Shown piece by piece: positions 24,340 through 36,429 of a DNA stretch of 64,000 bases. The first letter of the stretch is position 1. Every line of letters begins with the position of its first letter. This DNA comes from Druceiella hillmani (lineage: Eukaryota; Arthropoda; Insecta; Lepidoptera; Hepialidae). The position numbers and the translations under genes are program-made. The stretch lies in contig JAYKKI010000037.1 in NCBI GenBank assembly GCA_039881145.1, forward strand, positions 20,805,001 through 20,869,000. Reading direction: 5' to 3'. The notes under the pieces are model-generated. The model had not been told where the DNA came from. It did not search any database and worked only from the letters and a program-made list of their open reading frames with translations.

Positions 24340-27120
24340 TTTAATTTGTGCCTACCTGATCGTTTGATCGTCAGCATTAAGGCTAATATTGTATTTTTGA
24401 AATATCCAAACGGTAACGGCTATGATACCATTTTTAGAAATAGGTATAAAAAATGTAGTAGTCGTAATTTAACACTGTATCAAACCCAAATTACAAAAAA
24501 CCAACAATATTTTTTAATAGAACACAATTTCTTTGAAAAACAGAGTGTATGTTATAAGTTATTAATCCACATATATTTTTCACTCGAAATATTTTTTTTT
24601 AAAACACGCTAACATCAAATAGTTTCCTTCTACAATGAAATACCTGACTAAGTACAATGTAGATTAATTTGTTATAGTTATTTTGTATGACTACATCGCC
24701 ATACCTAAAGTACTAAATTAACTTAACTGACTCTCAGTGTCAAAATAATTTCTTTCACATTCGAGTTTGTGTAAGTTTCGCTTCAGAATAAAAAATGTAC
24801 GTAACCTTTAAATGTCTAACAGAGTTGTACCTTCTAAATAACCTTAGATGCATACCATATTTATAAGTTGACAAATTGAAAAGGAACATCATAATTAAAA
24901 ATTGCAATGAATGTAACGAATCGACAACAAACCATAAGTGTTTTCATGTAATAGAAGTAGAACTTCATTAGGGTTCATACTTCATTAGAGATCATCAAGG
25001 GTTTGAGCTCCATTTTGATGACTTAGTCATTAATACAAATTAATTTTTATGTCATGAAGAGTTTTATATAAATGGCTAAAGAGTGAATAAGTGTTGATAG
25101 AAATAAAATTTATAGCATATACTGAATATCTTAAAATAAATGTTATCGCAGTATCCTCCAATAATTAAATAAACATTTGTTATTATTTCAGTATGGTCTG
25201 ATAAAATTAGATATTCATGAACAACCAGAGTACTGTATTAAGTTACTGAAAAAATTCGTTCTATTTATGCTTTTTTATATTATGTTTTAAGTCATTTAGT
25301 GACTTGGTTTTTTATTTATTTCATTAAGATTAATTTATTGTAAGATTTTTATGTCTCCTGAAACGAAATAGTTTAAATTAGTATAACGAACTATTACTAA
25401 ATATATTTATATAAATTATTAGATTTAGTTAAATACTTATCGAATGCTATAATAATAGGAGAATGCACAATTGAGAGTGATTAATTTGCACTTTAGTTTG
25501 TATAAAAGTTTTATTTATATTTATACATGACAATTTTCACGAGCTTATTAAATTACATTTCTTTTATTGTTTACTTTTCTACTTTCCTACATAAGTTATA
25601 TGCATAGGACATATCCTTAAGTATTACAACCATACAAAGTCATATCACTTATTTATTTTCAGAAAACTTTTAACACCGATTCTATTAACAAAAAATAACT
25701 CCATTATTTATTGACTTAAACAAAAAGGAGACATATTTTTTATCATAAATGCGAGTTTGTGTAGTTGTTTTTTATATATATTATTAAATAATTATTTGTT
25801 CAAGAAGACGAAACTTTAAGTCTTTCTGAGTCAAATATATTTACTTCATTCACATATATTTTTTGTAATTCATTAATACTACTAATTGACGAACAGCCAA
25901 TTATTAATTCTTTGTTTCGACAATTTTACTAATAATCACTTTTCATTCCAAGCGAGTTAATAATTTTCACATTCTTTTTTACAAAAGATATTTTTTTCAT
26001 TATTTTTCATGCAAATATGCCACTGGGTATTTACAATTTTTTTTTGATGTTATTCTATTATAGGTTTTCTTATACAGGTTGTTTATACTTTTTTTAAATA
26101 GTGAATACTTCCGATCTTCAATTAGTATAATATTTTATGTTTTTAAGCATTGAAACTATTGCATTACATTAATAAGTATTTTTAATAGATAACTGACTGA
26201 ATCAAAATAACAGTCTAAAACGCATACCGCCCATCGTATAATTATACTTTCCGTGGTGTGGCGATAGACTAAGATAATATCATATTGTCAAAGTCCTAAT
26301 ACACCTTACAATCAACCAATAAAAATACCTTGTGTGTCTATTACTTTATGCAAATGGTCGTTAATAAATAGTATACTTACCAATGTTATGCGGCCGTCAA
26401 ATATTTATAGCACGGAATTATAACTGGAGTTACACAGTTTGAGAAGGCAATCTGTATAAACGTAATATAAACGTAACGAAACATAATTTCAAAAAAATAT
26501 TTCATCTGAAAAATATAGTCCATATCACATTTCCATGTAGTATTACATAAAAACGTAATCTTGTTGTAAAGATTTTTGATAGCATAATGACATCGGACAC
26601 TTATAATACGAGTATGTATCGGTATGTTTATATATTAATTCAAATTAGTTTATCTTTTAATATACAAGGACTTTTTTTAGAAACTTAATTATTTATTGGT
26701 AATTTTTATCATTATCTTGATATTACTCTAAGCATATCTATTAAATTAATTCAATGGAGGTTTCATGTGATATTTTACATACTAACTCGAATTTAGAAAA
26801 TTTTCAATTATGTAATTGAACATTTTCTAAATGCCATTGTTATTTCTCAGTATCAATTACATTGTAGCGGTGTAGAAAAGCTATTTGCGCTCCTAAGAAA
26901 ATTTAAATTAGTCACGAATTGATAAAACTGCAAAATTTTAGGACTAGGCAGGGCATGGTAACCTCGGCTGCCTTTTGTTAGGTTTGTAATTATATTAACA
27001 GGTTCTTACTTTCTTTTAGTTTGGGAGTTTTAAAAAAAAAATAGTTAATCATTTTTAAATTACAACGACTACATCCACCGTGGGTTTTTTCAAAATTTTT
27101 AAATTTGCTTTATATTTTAT
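24340..27120. other. AT-rich DNA, no gene seen
   Basis: Long AT-rich stretch without a supportable gene. Open frames are chance-sized and Lys/Asn/Phe-rich. A T-rich low-complexity part lies at 25,500-26,150. Confidence 0.45.
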
Positions 27121-27124
27121 AATT

Positions 27125-27570
27125 TTCGAATATAAATGGAAAGATTCGTTTGCAATAAAATGTTGCAGCACTCCCTGGTGAGTTAACATCATAACACCTA
27201 TCTAAAAACTATCGCCGATTAGTACTAAATATTTTGCAGAAACCGTGTCTATATCGGTAGACATATTTTGAAGATAAATGGGAACATTCGGTTGCAACAA
27301 AATATTGCCACACTCCTGGAGAGTTAACACCATAACACTTATCTAAGAATTATTGCCGATTCGTCCCAAATATTTTGTAGAAAACCGTATCTAAATCGGT
27401 AAAACCATTTGGGAGATAGAGAGATTTATAACAAAATGTTTATTGCGACGACCCCATGTAAGTAATCACCATAACACCTATCTAAAAACAATCGTCGATT
27501 AGATTTAAATATTTTACCGAAAACTGTACCTAAATCGGTCAAACGGTTTTTGAGATAAATGGGAACATTG
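27125..27570. repeat. Three-unit tandem repeat, ~145 bp
   Basis: Three units share GAACATTCGNTTGCAACAAAA, CATAACACCTATCTAAAAA, ATCGCCGATTAG, AAATATTTTGCAGAAAACCG and TCTAAATCGGTNAAAC. The cores start near 27,150, 27,293 and 27,440. The AAATCGGT-AAACNGTTTNNGAGATA phrase resembles tails of insect non-autonomous elements. The array ends near a GCACACCCAACCAAAG segment. Confidence 0.8.
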
Positions 27571-28904
27571 GATTGCACACCCAACCAAAGAAACAACCTC
27601 TCACATATACCTCCTCCATTCCATCGTGCGTAAAAAAGTACAACGATGACATACCATCTTGTAATTCAAAATTTATCGAAATATTTTAGTACATAATATA
27701 TCAATAAAATGTTAGAAAAATATTTAAATGTATAAATATTTTGAATGTTTATAATACTCAGAAAAAAATGTCCTTCTAATATTAAATACACACAATATTA
27801 TTGAAAGAAAATTTATACAGTCAAGGAATATTTTGGTAGTAAATCGTATCTTAAGGTAAAAGGGTTTTGTGTTGTCAAGATGTACGTTCTTGAGCGTACA
27901 TGTCTGTAGGTTTCGAAACTATTCCCACCGCCGAAACTAGACCATAATCACTCTCGAGTTTAGTTATGAATATATTTTGAATTCCCTAGTAGTTAATTAT
28001 AATTAACGGAATACTTCAATTATATTCGATAAACAGAACGCAATAGATGCGTAGGATATGGATAAACTTCAAGTGGTTTAATTTGAATAACAAAAACAAC
28101 ATGCAATATTAAGTTTTAGTTGCTGAAAAGGGTATATCGAAATAAAATAAAACTTTGATAATATAAAAAAATATCAGGAAAATCTTGATGGCAGCATATG
28201 GGCATTAATTATTTAAAACATTGCGTTAAAATATTAAATGCAATGCACGGAATTTGAATGATGAACTTAGGATTGTCAGAAAGGACACACTCATCCAAAA
28301 AAATAAAAGTGTAAGTTTTATTTAAAAGATATTAACCTTCGATGAAATAACTTATTTTTTGTATATGCAAATTATCAACGTTTAATTAGATTTTAAATAA
28401 ATGATTTTAAATTTAATTTGTGTTTTCAAATAAATTTTGATAAAACACGTTATAACTAAAAAAGCAGTAAATATATGAGAGGAATAGTTTTTTTTTTAAT
28501 TTACGTCATTTCGTAATTTATAGATAGTGCAAATTTATTGAATTTTGATAAAAATAATAAAACAATTATATTTTGTTTTCCGCAATAGTTCTTCGAATAT
28601 TTTAAAAGGAAACGTTCTTCCGAATGGATATTATAAAATATCATGAAATGAAAATATGAGACTTTACTCAAATTTGCACTGAAAAATTCGTTCGGTATTT
28701 TAAAACAAGGCAAACAAGTTTTGTGTTTACTCTCCACATATCCCACTCATATTTTTTGTACTACTATATAAAACAAAGTTGCGATATGGCACACTGAAAA
28801 ACACTTTTATTTTCTTACGATTCTATTATGAATTCTTACGATTCTTTAGTTAGTCGTGAAAATAATTAATGGTAATTTCTTTTTAAAATAAAGTCAAAAA
28901 TTAA

Positions 28905-29143
28905 CAATTAAATTAAACTACGTGATGTAATATTATTTCTATTTTCTTTAAGTTTTTCACGACGCCCTAGGTTTCGTTATATTACAACATCTTCAGATAA
29001 TAGCCCACCTGAAGATGTTGTAATACAAAGAAACCTAGGTCGTGATAAAGAACTTAAAGAAAGTAGAAATAATACTACATCAAGTAGTTTCATTTAATTG
29101 TGAATAATGAATTTCTACGAAAGTAACGTCAAATATATTCAAT
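28905..29143. mobile_element. Penelope-derived foldback insertion B
   Basis: About 239 bp, with opposed copies of the ribozyme-containing end meeting at about 29,003. It is flanked by the 13-bp duplication AGTCAAAAATTAA (28,892-28,904 and 29,144-29,156). Here the long end (TCAAATATATTCAAT) is on the right. Both hammerheads are decayed: the right one has ACAAA instead of ACAAC before GAAA and a broken stem I, and the left one has lost the stem I strand. Confidence 0.88.
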
Positions 29144-29541
29144 AGTCAAAAATTAAGTTCAAAATCTAGTGGTTTTAGCGTCTTAATATTGGTTGTAAGA
29201 GAAATGAAACATTCAAACAAAAAATGAGATATCATTTTTTGTTTAATTTTTTGTCGTGATGATAAGACGTGTTTAACTAAATTTTATCTCTAAATGCCAG
29301 TTTCGTCAAGCAACTGATGAAACAATTATGTTTTTCATTCATGTGACAAGAAACTAGTAACAAACGAAGCCTTATTGTTCTAACTCTATGTTTCCGCTTT
29401 TTTTCGATATACATTCAAAGTCGATAAAATTAGACTTCTATTTATGTATAAAATAGAGTCTCTAAAAGGTATATTACTAATACTTGATTTCTAGGAATAC
29501 TAGAAGACTTTTCTTAAGTATCAATAAATAAAGTGAAAGCG

Positions 29542-29544
<3 letters not shown>

Positions 29545-29631
<87 letters not shown>
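29545..29631. repeat. (TA)n microsatellite
   Basis: About 87 bp of TA repeats. The 25 bp directly to its right recur, inverted, directly to the left of the (TA)n array at 35.3 kb. Confidence 0.98.
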
Positions 29632-29634
<3 letters not shown>

Positions 29635-29673
29635 CATTCAATTTCAAGATGGAATGTTTATAAACAATCACTT
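29631..29673 (+). repeat. Microsatellite-linked repeat, copy 1
   Basis: Starts AGTCCATTCAATTTCAAG directly at the edge of the (TA)n array. The first 25 bp match perfectly the reverse complement of 35,239-35,263, and about 18 further bp match imperfectly. Confidence 0.85.
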
Positions 29674-29939
29674 TTGGCATTTCACGTATTACAAACCTTT
29701 CTCTTACATTCAATTTGATGTGGATTTATTAAAAATATTTTATTATTATTGTGCACATTTACACTGTGTACACATGTAACTTATATTATATAGATTATAT
29801 TTTATAATTATAAGAAATCCCGAGTAACTCTTCATTAGATAAGACGCTCTTTTGTGAAATTTGAGAGTGAGTTTGAACCTATTTTACATGTCTTTATAAG
29901 TATTTTAGTTCCAGAAAGCATCCAGGGTATGATGATTGA

Positions 29940-30260
29940 ACCGGATGATGATAACTGGAACTTCTCAAAGACTAACAGTAGTTTCATCATGTTTTGGTTA
30001 GTTTAACTGATCTTGGCCTTTCTTCTGTTTATAAGTAAAGACCAGGATATAGCAATAAGGCCAGAAAGTGGTGATAGTAATTCCTCAATGGTGACGAGTA
30101 GCTTCACTGATTTTAGGCTCGTTTGACTTATATGACGATACTTTACAAAAAAAAGCCAGGGTCTGTGGATGGAGGTCCAGGGTCCAGGTTATGAAAAAAT
30201 TCCCCAGTAGTAAGAAGTAAACTCATTGAGTTTGGGCTCATTTAACTTGTCTTGACGTAA
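29940..30260. repeat. Three-unit tandem repeat related to the 20 kb element
   Basis: Three diverged units of about 110-130 bp, each with TGATNNTAATTCCTCAA, then GTAGTTTCANTGATTTTGG, then CTCGTTTAACTTNTCTTGAC. Unit cores lie near 29,950, 30,085 and 30,190. The CTCAA-TAGTAGTTTCA phrase resembles the internal repeats of the AACCGACTTC element at 20.0-20.7 kb. Confidence 0.6.
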
Positions 30261-31764
30261 GAACTAACAAAGTAAATAGGCAGTTAATTCTGAATGGCTA
30301 TATACGAAGGAAAGCAAATACTTCGTTTTTGAATAATCGTTAAAATTTTTTTTTTTAAACGATCTAATGTATAAAAATACAAGAAACACAATAACATTCA
30401 ACAGACAAAATATACTAAATACATATACAATTCCGTCACAATGCATATGGGCTTCACACTTATATCCAAAGATGGTTGTGCCTAATATGCAGATGGACCG
30501 GCCTTTTGCCGATATCACTGAGAAATAGTGTTACAAAACATATCATATCTATTACACAACATATTAAAAGAATTTATTCATCATAAATCTATCAATTACA
30601 TCATATATCAACAGTAATTACATCGCATGTCAACGATAACAATGTTCGTTCAACCATGCCGCGGGATTTATTAAATGACAATGCTCCAAGTAGAAATCTT
30701 TTGAAATCGTTTAATTTAAAAGTAGTGTTTTCTTTCCCCACATATCATTTCTTTTGTGTCCAGATCACTTTGATTATGTTTATCTTACAGTGATATGACA
30801 GCAATCTTAGTATTTTACAGTGATATATATTATTGAACAGCTATACGGTCCTTAGAAGTACATTCGCCATTTTAATTACACTCGAACTTAAAAATATGAC
30901 ACATTTAACACAACGAATTTAACATTATAAAACACATAATAATATAATATTAATATAATAAAAAATATTTCTCTGAAACCAAGAATTTACAGGGCAATAT
31001 TGGAAAACGAAATGTACGGACATCTCCCGCCATTACGTTGATAAGTGTTGCAAGCAAGCATTGAATATACGTTGTATAAATAAGTTGTCATAAGTAAAAA
31101 TATTACTGATAATAATTACTAAATACCTTTGGACAAGAAGTGTGTCCCTTGTGAACATATAAATAATGAATGTCGCAAATAATTATACTAGCTGTGTGCT
31201 CGGTGTAATTAAGATTTTTTAGTTCTACTTAAATTTATACATGGCCACTTCAATACAATTGTTAGGTTTCGTGTTTGTGTAACAAGCGGACAGATAGATA
31301 ATCACACGAACCCGCATTAGTTGTCCTCAAACCAAAGACTAATAAGTTAGTTTTACCAGATATACAAATCCGAATAGAGAATAAAGATTATTGTCCGGAA
31401 AATTCATAAGCACAAATCGGCATTTTTATCTGACAAACTGATGATTTTTTGAAATTCGAACAGAAGTACGGTGTCAAAATAATATTATTAACTAAGTCTC
31501 AAGGTGTATTGACCATAAAAGTGGGTATTACATTTCTTCTCTTTCGAATATCTATTCAAATTTTTTTCGGATTATTCGAGTAGTATAACAATTAATATAG
31601 GTATGTCAGCATGAAATAAGTATTTAATTATTTGTCGAAGATTTTGAGATGAGGTAAACATTACTTTCCGCAGCCATTGACATAAATATATTATTTTTTA
31701 AACTACTTGTACGAAACACAAACATAGATATATGTTTTCTTTTCAGAATTATATTTCGATTAAT
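30260..31764. other. AT-rich DNA, no gene seen
   Basis: No supportable gene. A minus frame at 30,264-30,518 has a hydrophobic stretch but no splice or start context and AT-driven composition, so I treat it as chance. Confidence 0.4.
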
Positions 31765-31833
31765 ATATTATTTTCTCACAATTAAATGAAACTACGTGAT
31801 GTAGTATTATTTCTACTATCTTTAATTTCTTTA

Positions 31834-31874
31834 CCACGACCTAGGTTTCGTTGTATTACAACATCTTCAGGTGG
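31834..31874 (-). ncRNA. Hammerhead ribozyme, intact core
   Basis: Minus-strand copy identical over the 41-nt motif to those at 24,229 and 33,348. Stem I is CCAC/GUGG, core CUGAAGA, stem II GUUGU/ACAAC, then GAAA, two-pair stem III and a GUC cleavage triplet. It lies 3' of the endonuclease remnant on the same strand, as expected for the terminal repeat of a Penelope-like element. Confidence 0.8.
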
Positions 31875-32448
31875 GATATTAGCAAAGATTAACTCTTAGG
31901 AACAACCAACAGCATTTATATGTTTCAAACACAATAGGGGAAGACTACTTTGTGCGGATTTTTCCATTGTTTATGTTAGTGAGTTTATTGCAGGGGCGCA
32001 GACTAGGTTTTATTATATTACAGAGAGTTATACAGTATACCAGTATTCTAGTTGGGGTAATAAATTCAATTGTTGTTATTATGTAAAGTTATACAATGCA
32101 AACTTTAGGGTGTATGTAATAAAATTAAATGGAAGTTATTGTCGGTAATATATTGCAAAGGCAAGGGTATTTGAAAGTAAGGCCAAGGTAATATACTAAT
32201 TCTACATATCTTATTATCGGTAATATATTTATACAAAAGCAAGGGTATTTGAAAGTAAGGACAAGGTAATACACTAATTCTACATATCTCCGGTTTTGTG
32301 TATTCATATATTTATTTCTTTTAATTTTTTGTTTTTATTATATATACTTATATTTATATGTGTATTAATGCTGAAACAATTTCCAGGGTACTGTAGTATC
32401 AATGTTTTATATTCATATTCTATCTAGAAGATATTAAGAATGGGTGAT

Positions 32449-32715
32449 GATATTATATTTAGTTGTTCATTTAATATATTGACCTTGATATCTTTTTTAT
32501 GTCTGTTTATTTCTAATGTTTCTAGGATATTAAGTTTAGTGCCTTTTGTATTTATTTGTAATATATAGGGGGCATTATCAGTATGGGGGTGATGGTTATT
32601 TTCAATGAGATGTTTAGCAAAGTGAGATGTGTCTGGTTTATTATTACGCCAGCTGGCGATGTGTTCTTTATATCTTGTATTAAAATCTCTAAGAGATTTT
32701 AAATTATTAGATTAA
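32449..32715 (-). pseudogene. Penelope-like element endonuclease C-terminus (GIY-YIG type)
   Basis: An 87-codon open stretch reads SNNLKSLRDFNTRYKEHI, a Trp-Arg pair, then SHFAKHLIENNH, ILQINTKGTKLNILETLEI, and finally LNEQLNIISSPILNIF and a stop (TAG at 32,449). The order RYKEH ... HFAKHL-EN-H ... KG-KLN-LE-LEI ... LN-Q is the conserved C-terminal half of the GIY-YIG nickase that follows the reverse transcriptase in Penelope-like elements. The enzyme nicks target DNA for priming. Reverse transcriptase, linker and the GIY-YIG N-terminus are missing: the copy is 5'-truncated at ~32,716, where the opposite copy begins, and a stop (TAA) sits at the join. The fragment is non-functional but fixes the family. 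Confidence 0.85.
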
Positions 32716-32717
32716 AA

Positions 32718-32792
32718 AAAAGATATCAAGGTCAATATATTAAATGAACAACTAAATATAATATCATCACCCATTCTTAATATCTTCTAGAT
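32718..32792 (+). pseudogene. Second copy of the endonuclease last codons
   Basis: Plus-strand copy of the last ~23 codons of the same endonuclease (KDIKVNILNEQL ... PILNIF, then TAG). It is truncated at the head-to-head junction. The sequence continues into the same 3' region and hammerhead as the left copy. Confidence 0.8.
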
Positions 32793-33347
32793 AGAATATA
32801 AATATAAAACATTGATACTACAGTACCCTAGAAATTGTTTCAGCATTAATACACATATAAATATAAGTATATATAATAAAAACAAAAAATTAAAAGAAAT
32901 AAATAAATAAATATATGAATACACAAAACCGGAGATATGTAGAATTAGTGTATTACCTTGTCCTTACTTTCAAATACCCTTGCTTTTGTTTAAATATATT
33001 ACCGATAATAAGATATGTAGAATTAGTATATTACCTTGGCCTTACTTTCAAATACCCTTGCCTTTGCAATATATTACCGACAATAACTTCCATTTAATTT
33101 TATTACATACACCCTAAAGTTTGCATTGTATAACTTCACATAATAACAACTATTGAATTTATTACCCCAAATAGAATACTGGTATACTGTATAACTCTCT
33201 GTAATATAATAAAACCTAGTCTGCGCCCCTGCAATAAACTCACTAACATAAACAATGGAAAAATCCGCACAAAGTAGTCTTTCGCTATTGTGTTTGAAAC
33301 ATATAAATGCTGTTGGTTGTTCCTAAGAGTTAATCTTTGCTAATATC

Positions 33348-33388
33348 CCACCTGAAGATGTTGTAATACAACGAAACCTAGGTCGTGG
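33348..33388 (+). ncRNA. Hammerhead ribozyme, intact core
   Basis: Same 41-nt motif as at 24,229. CCAC 33,348-33,351 pairs with GTGG 33,385-33,388, core CTGAAGA is at 33,352-33,358, and predicted cleavage is after 33,384. The opposite arm carries the same motif intact, so a transcript of either strand would contain one active-looking ribozyme. Confidence 0.8.
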
Positions 33389-33499
33389 TAAAAAAATTAA
33401 AGATAGTAGAAATAATACTACATCACGTAGTTTCATTTAATTGTGAATAATGAATTTCTACAAAATTAACGCCAAATATATTCAATATTATTTTCTGCT

Positions 33500-34760
33500 C
33501 AGTACACTATGCTGCTCATAAAGCGTTTTCTTTTTGTACGACTATTAAAATTCATCATAATAAATCACTGCGAATGCACTATAATATCTATATAAATACA
33601 ATCAAAGCTGAGTTTCCAGATATTAGCGTAGGGTAATTCAATATTATATGGACTGTTCGATGAAACCACCGACCGACAAATTTTACTGACTGCTCTATAT
33701 GTCTTGAGCTAAGATTGGTGAGCGATTGCTACTCGAACATGTATGACGTATACATTTTTTTATAAAAAAAAAAATTTAAACTTCAAAGTTTCAACTTACC
33801 TGAAATTTTTTAGTACATTGATATTTGATGTTGCAATATTAATATTTTTAAAATTTATTATGTTTTTACTGTTTTTCGTTGAATATAATAACCTGTCGAT
33901 AACATAACCTCAACTCGAATAACAAATTCATAAATGGCGCTAATTAAAATAATAAAAATAATGACGATTATGCTTACATATCTGATAATCTTAAAAATGA
34001 CAGAGTTATTGAAGATATTTTAATGATACTTGAGGTTCCTACGTCTGAACGGGTTCAAAAAGAACTACCACCAACCGGGCTTTTAATATAAAGATCTAAT
34101 AAGGATGCTCACAAAAAGACCCGCCTTCAAAGTACCTGACTGATATGTACCCAGTTATAGAACTGCTTACTAGTGTTCGGAAATTGTTCAAGCAAATAGC
34201 AAAGGTATTCGCATCCTTAGATTATATTAGAAAAAGTAAAGAGAAAGTAAAAATAATAAGATTATGAAGAAAAATCTAAATATTAAAAAGCAAAAATTGA
34301 AGTTACATTAAAGTTCTGAGGAAGAAGAAACAATAGAATTAGCCGGTGAAAATTCCGGTCCGGAGGTAATATATACGATGCATGGAATACAGTGAAAATT
34401 ACTACGAGACGTAAAAAAATATAATAAATTGTTTGGAAATTATGGCCGCATGTATGCATGCACCAAGCATGCATTCAACAAGAAACGGAAAAGAAAAACT
34501 TACACGAGAAAAAAGAAAAATGCAAAGGGAGATGAAAAATGACCCGGAAATTAAGTGGCCATCTTATCCTTATATAACCGGACAAGTTATAACGGATATT
34601 AACATTGAAGATTTTTTAATGTTTTTGATAAAAATATATCTAACATTGAGAATAATCATCGAAAGTATACATCGAAATAAGAGTAAAAGCTCAGTTATTA
34701 TAAAAATATTATTCTTAAGTACGTATACAATGTGTAGCCTACGATGGAAAATGTTTTAGT
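33500..34760 (+). other. AT-rich DNA with a possible decayed transposon ORF tail
   Basis: Around 34,020-34,110 a fragment reads MILEVPTSERVQKELPPTG. Around 34,312-34,360 another reads SSEEEETIELAGENSGPE. An open frame at 34,433-34,759 starts MEIMAACMHAPSMHSTRN and contains REKRKMQREMKNDPEIKW. Acidic Ser-Glu tails of this kind occur at the C-termini of Tigger/jerky-type transposases, but no catalytic domain is visible. Identity is unresolved. Confidence 0.25.
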
Positions 34761-35238
34761 ACCAACACTTACTTCAAGAGAAAATGAGACATGTCACCAT
34801 GTTTGTTTAATTATCTATACGCCAAATATACCATAAATATATCTGTATATAAGGTAATAAAATCTAGAAATATAGCAGCGCAAGCTGACACATTGTAGCT
34901 ATCTCATTCTAACTAGTACTAGCCTAGATTTTTTCAGCGTCGAGGTTTTGATTATTTTCACAAAATGTTTGAAACGCCTGACTATTTCGCAAAAAAATAG
35001 AGGGTTGTCCATTTTTACCGTGTAAAATTTTAGAATTCGTATCAATAAAATAATAGTGTAATACTTGCATTTATAACATTTTTCATAGTGAATCTTTCTG
35101 GAGTTAATATTTTGATTATGTGTATATTAAATAATACTTCAGGAATAATGCAATGAATGTTATGAATAGTCGTCAGCTAATCGAATATTATATTTGTGCC
35201 AACCATATTTTAACTGTCAAATTCGATTGTTCGTAAAA

Positions 35239-35263
35239 ATTCCATCTTGAAATTGAATGGACT
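35239..35263 (-). repeat. Microsatellite-linked repeat, copy 2
   Basis: Perfect 25-bp inverted match to 29,631-29,655, again touching a (TA)n array. Weaker similarity extends outward for about 18 bp. Confidence 0.85.
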
Positions 35264-35266
35264 ATA

Positions 35267-35321
<55 letters not shown>
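35264..35321. repeat. (TA)n microsatellite with a TG block
   Basis: TA repeats interrupted near the left end by GTGTGT. Confidence 0.96.
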
Positions 35322-35323
<2 letters not shown>

Positions 35324-35629
35324 TTATATTTATATCCACAAATAATTTCCAAAAATGGTGTTACCTTTCAAAAACTTTTAGTAGTATGAACAATTTTTAA
35401 GAACATTAGATATTTAACAAGCAAGTAATAAATTTTATAATAAAGCTATTCAAAAAATCAGTACAAATAATATTTTAGAACACCAAGTTTGCAACAGACA
35501 CGTAATAAGTTAAATAACCATAATTATTTTCACGCTATAGACCTATGAATTATGATTTAATAATAACAATTATATAATGTAAGTGCCGCTAAAACTTTTA
35601 ATTTTACTTGTTTACTCCTATAGTGAAAA

Positions 35630-35912
35630 GCCAATTATCAATCATTAACTGATTGACTCACGAAATCCAATGAACTTGAAATTTGGCATATATATTTCTT
35701 TCATTTCAAGTACTCACTATGAATTGAATTTTCAAAACGTAACCCCTGAAACTGGAAAATGGGGAGAATTATAATACAGGAATCGAAAAGATGTTAATTA
35801 GTGGCATGAAAATTCTATAAACTCTCAAATAAATTACTATATAAAAATAGAATAAATCAAAATAGAGTTATTGTCACTTTTTACCCAGGCTAAACCAGAA
35901 GAGCAGCTAGTA
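35630..35912. mobile_element. Possible Helitron-like non-autonomous remnant
   Basis: Contains GAACTTGAAATTTGGCATAT, then GTACTCACTATGAATTGAATT, then AACCCCTGAAACTGGAAAA and GGGGAGAATT. It ends ACCCAGGCTAAACCAGAAG, then GCAGCTAGTA. The order and the CTAGT end with a preceding imperfect hairpin resemble diverged Helitron-type repeats common in insects. Assignment is from memory; no TC 5' end was located. Confidence 0.35.
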
Positions 35913-36359
35913 CCCGCACTAGAGCTATTACTGTTACGCACTAGAGCTGTTGTTGTTAGTTACTGTGTTGTAAATTGGATAGGTTAAAATGATACCCGTT
36001 TAATCATAATTAATTAAAAAGTCCGCGCGAATCCAGATTAGTCATTAATAATGTGGGGCGATTACGAATAATTTCCATAATAATATTTTAATAATCGGTT
36101 ATAAATTCCGACAATTCTTTCCGATGTCCAAGTAAACCATATCCACTTAATCAAACAAAAGGTTTAATGTTACTCAATCATTCATATTTTACATTGGTTA
36201 TTAGTAATTGCCCATGATTATAATCAATATGTCACTAAATATTATCAACTAACGATTTTCTTTTTTTTTCTAATTTAACCTTAAACTTAATTAAACCTCG
36301 CTAGGTATGTAAACAAGATTCCTTAAAAAGGTTCTTCTTTTGATACCTTAGCTAGGTGA

Positions 36360-36364
36360 TTATA

Positions 36365-36426
<62 letters not shown>
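36360..36426. repeat. (TA)n microsatellite
   Basis: About 67 bp of TA repeats with one ACA interruption. Confidence 0.97.

Positions 36427-36429
<3 letters not shown>

Larger units (their letters stand above)
31777..33484. mobile_element. Head-to-head Penelope-like element pair (foldback C)
   Basis: A 1,708-bp insertion flanked by the 12-bp duplication ATATTATTTTCT (31,765-31,776 and 33,485-33,496). It consists of two 5'-truncated copies facing outward. The left copy (minus, 31,777 to ~32,716) keeps endonuclease codons, stop, 3' untranslated region and hammerhead. The right copy (plus, ~32,718-33,484) starts about 23 codons before the same stop. The arms are near-identical over ~735 bp, so the DNA can form a very large hairpin with a ~210-bp loop. 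Each arm also contains a ~74-bp repeat present twice. The right end carries the ~40 bp extension; the left lacks it. Confidence 0.92.

Noticed and set aside
22216..24612. Other open frames of 60-90 codons in 22-24.6 kb and similar regions
   Set aside because: At this base composition dozens of such frames are expected by chance in 64 kb; they have AT-driven residues and no supporting sites.
29477..29718. Long frames of alternating Ile and Tyr on both strands over TA arrays here and elsewhere
   Set aside because: Any reading of (TA)n is open; these are repeats, not proteins.
32125..33097. Two almost identical 60-residue frames in opposite orientation (32,125-32,307 and 32,915-33,097)
   Set aside because: They lie downstream of the endonuclease stop in the two inverted Penelope arms and arise from a ~74 bp repeat in the 3' region. 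Their identity reflects the foldback, not protein conservation.
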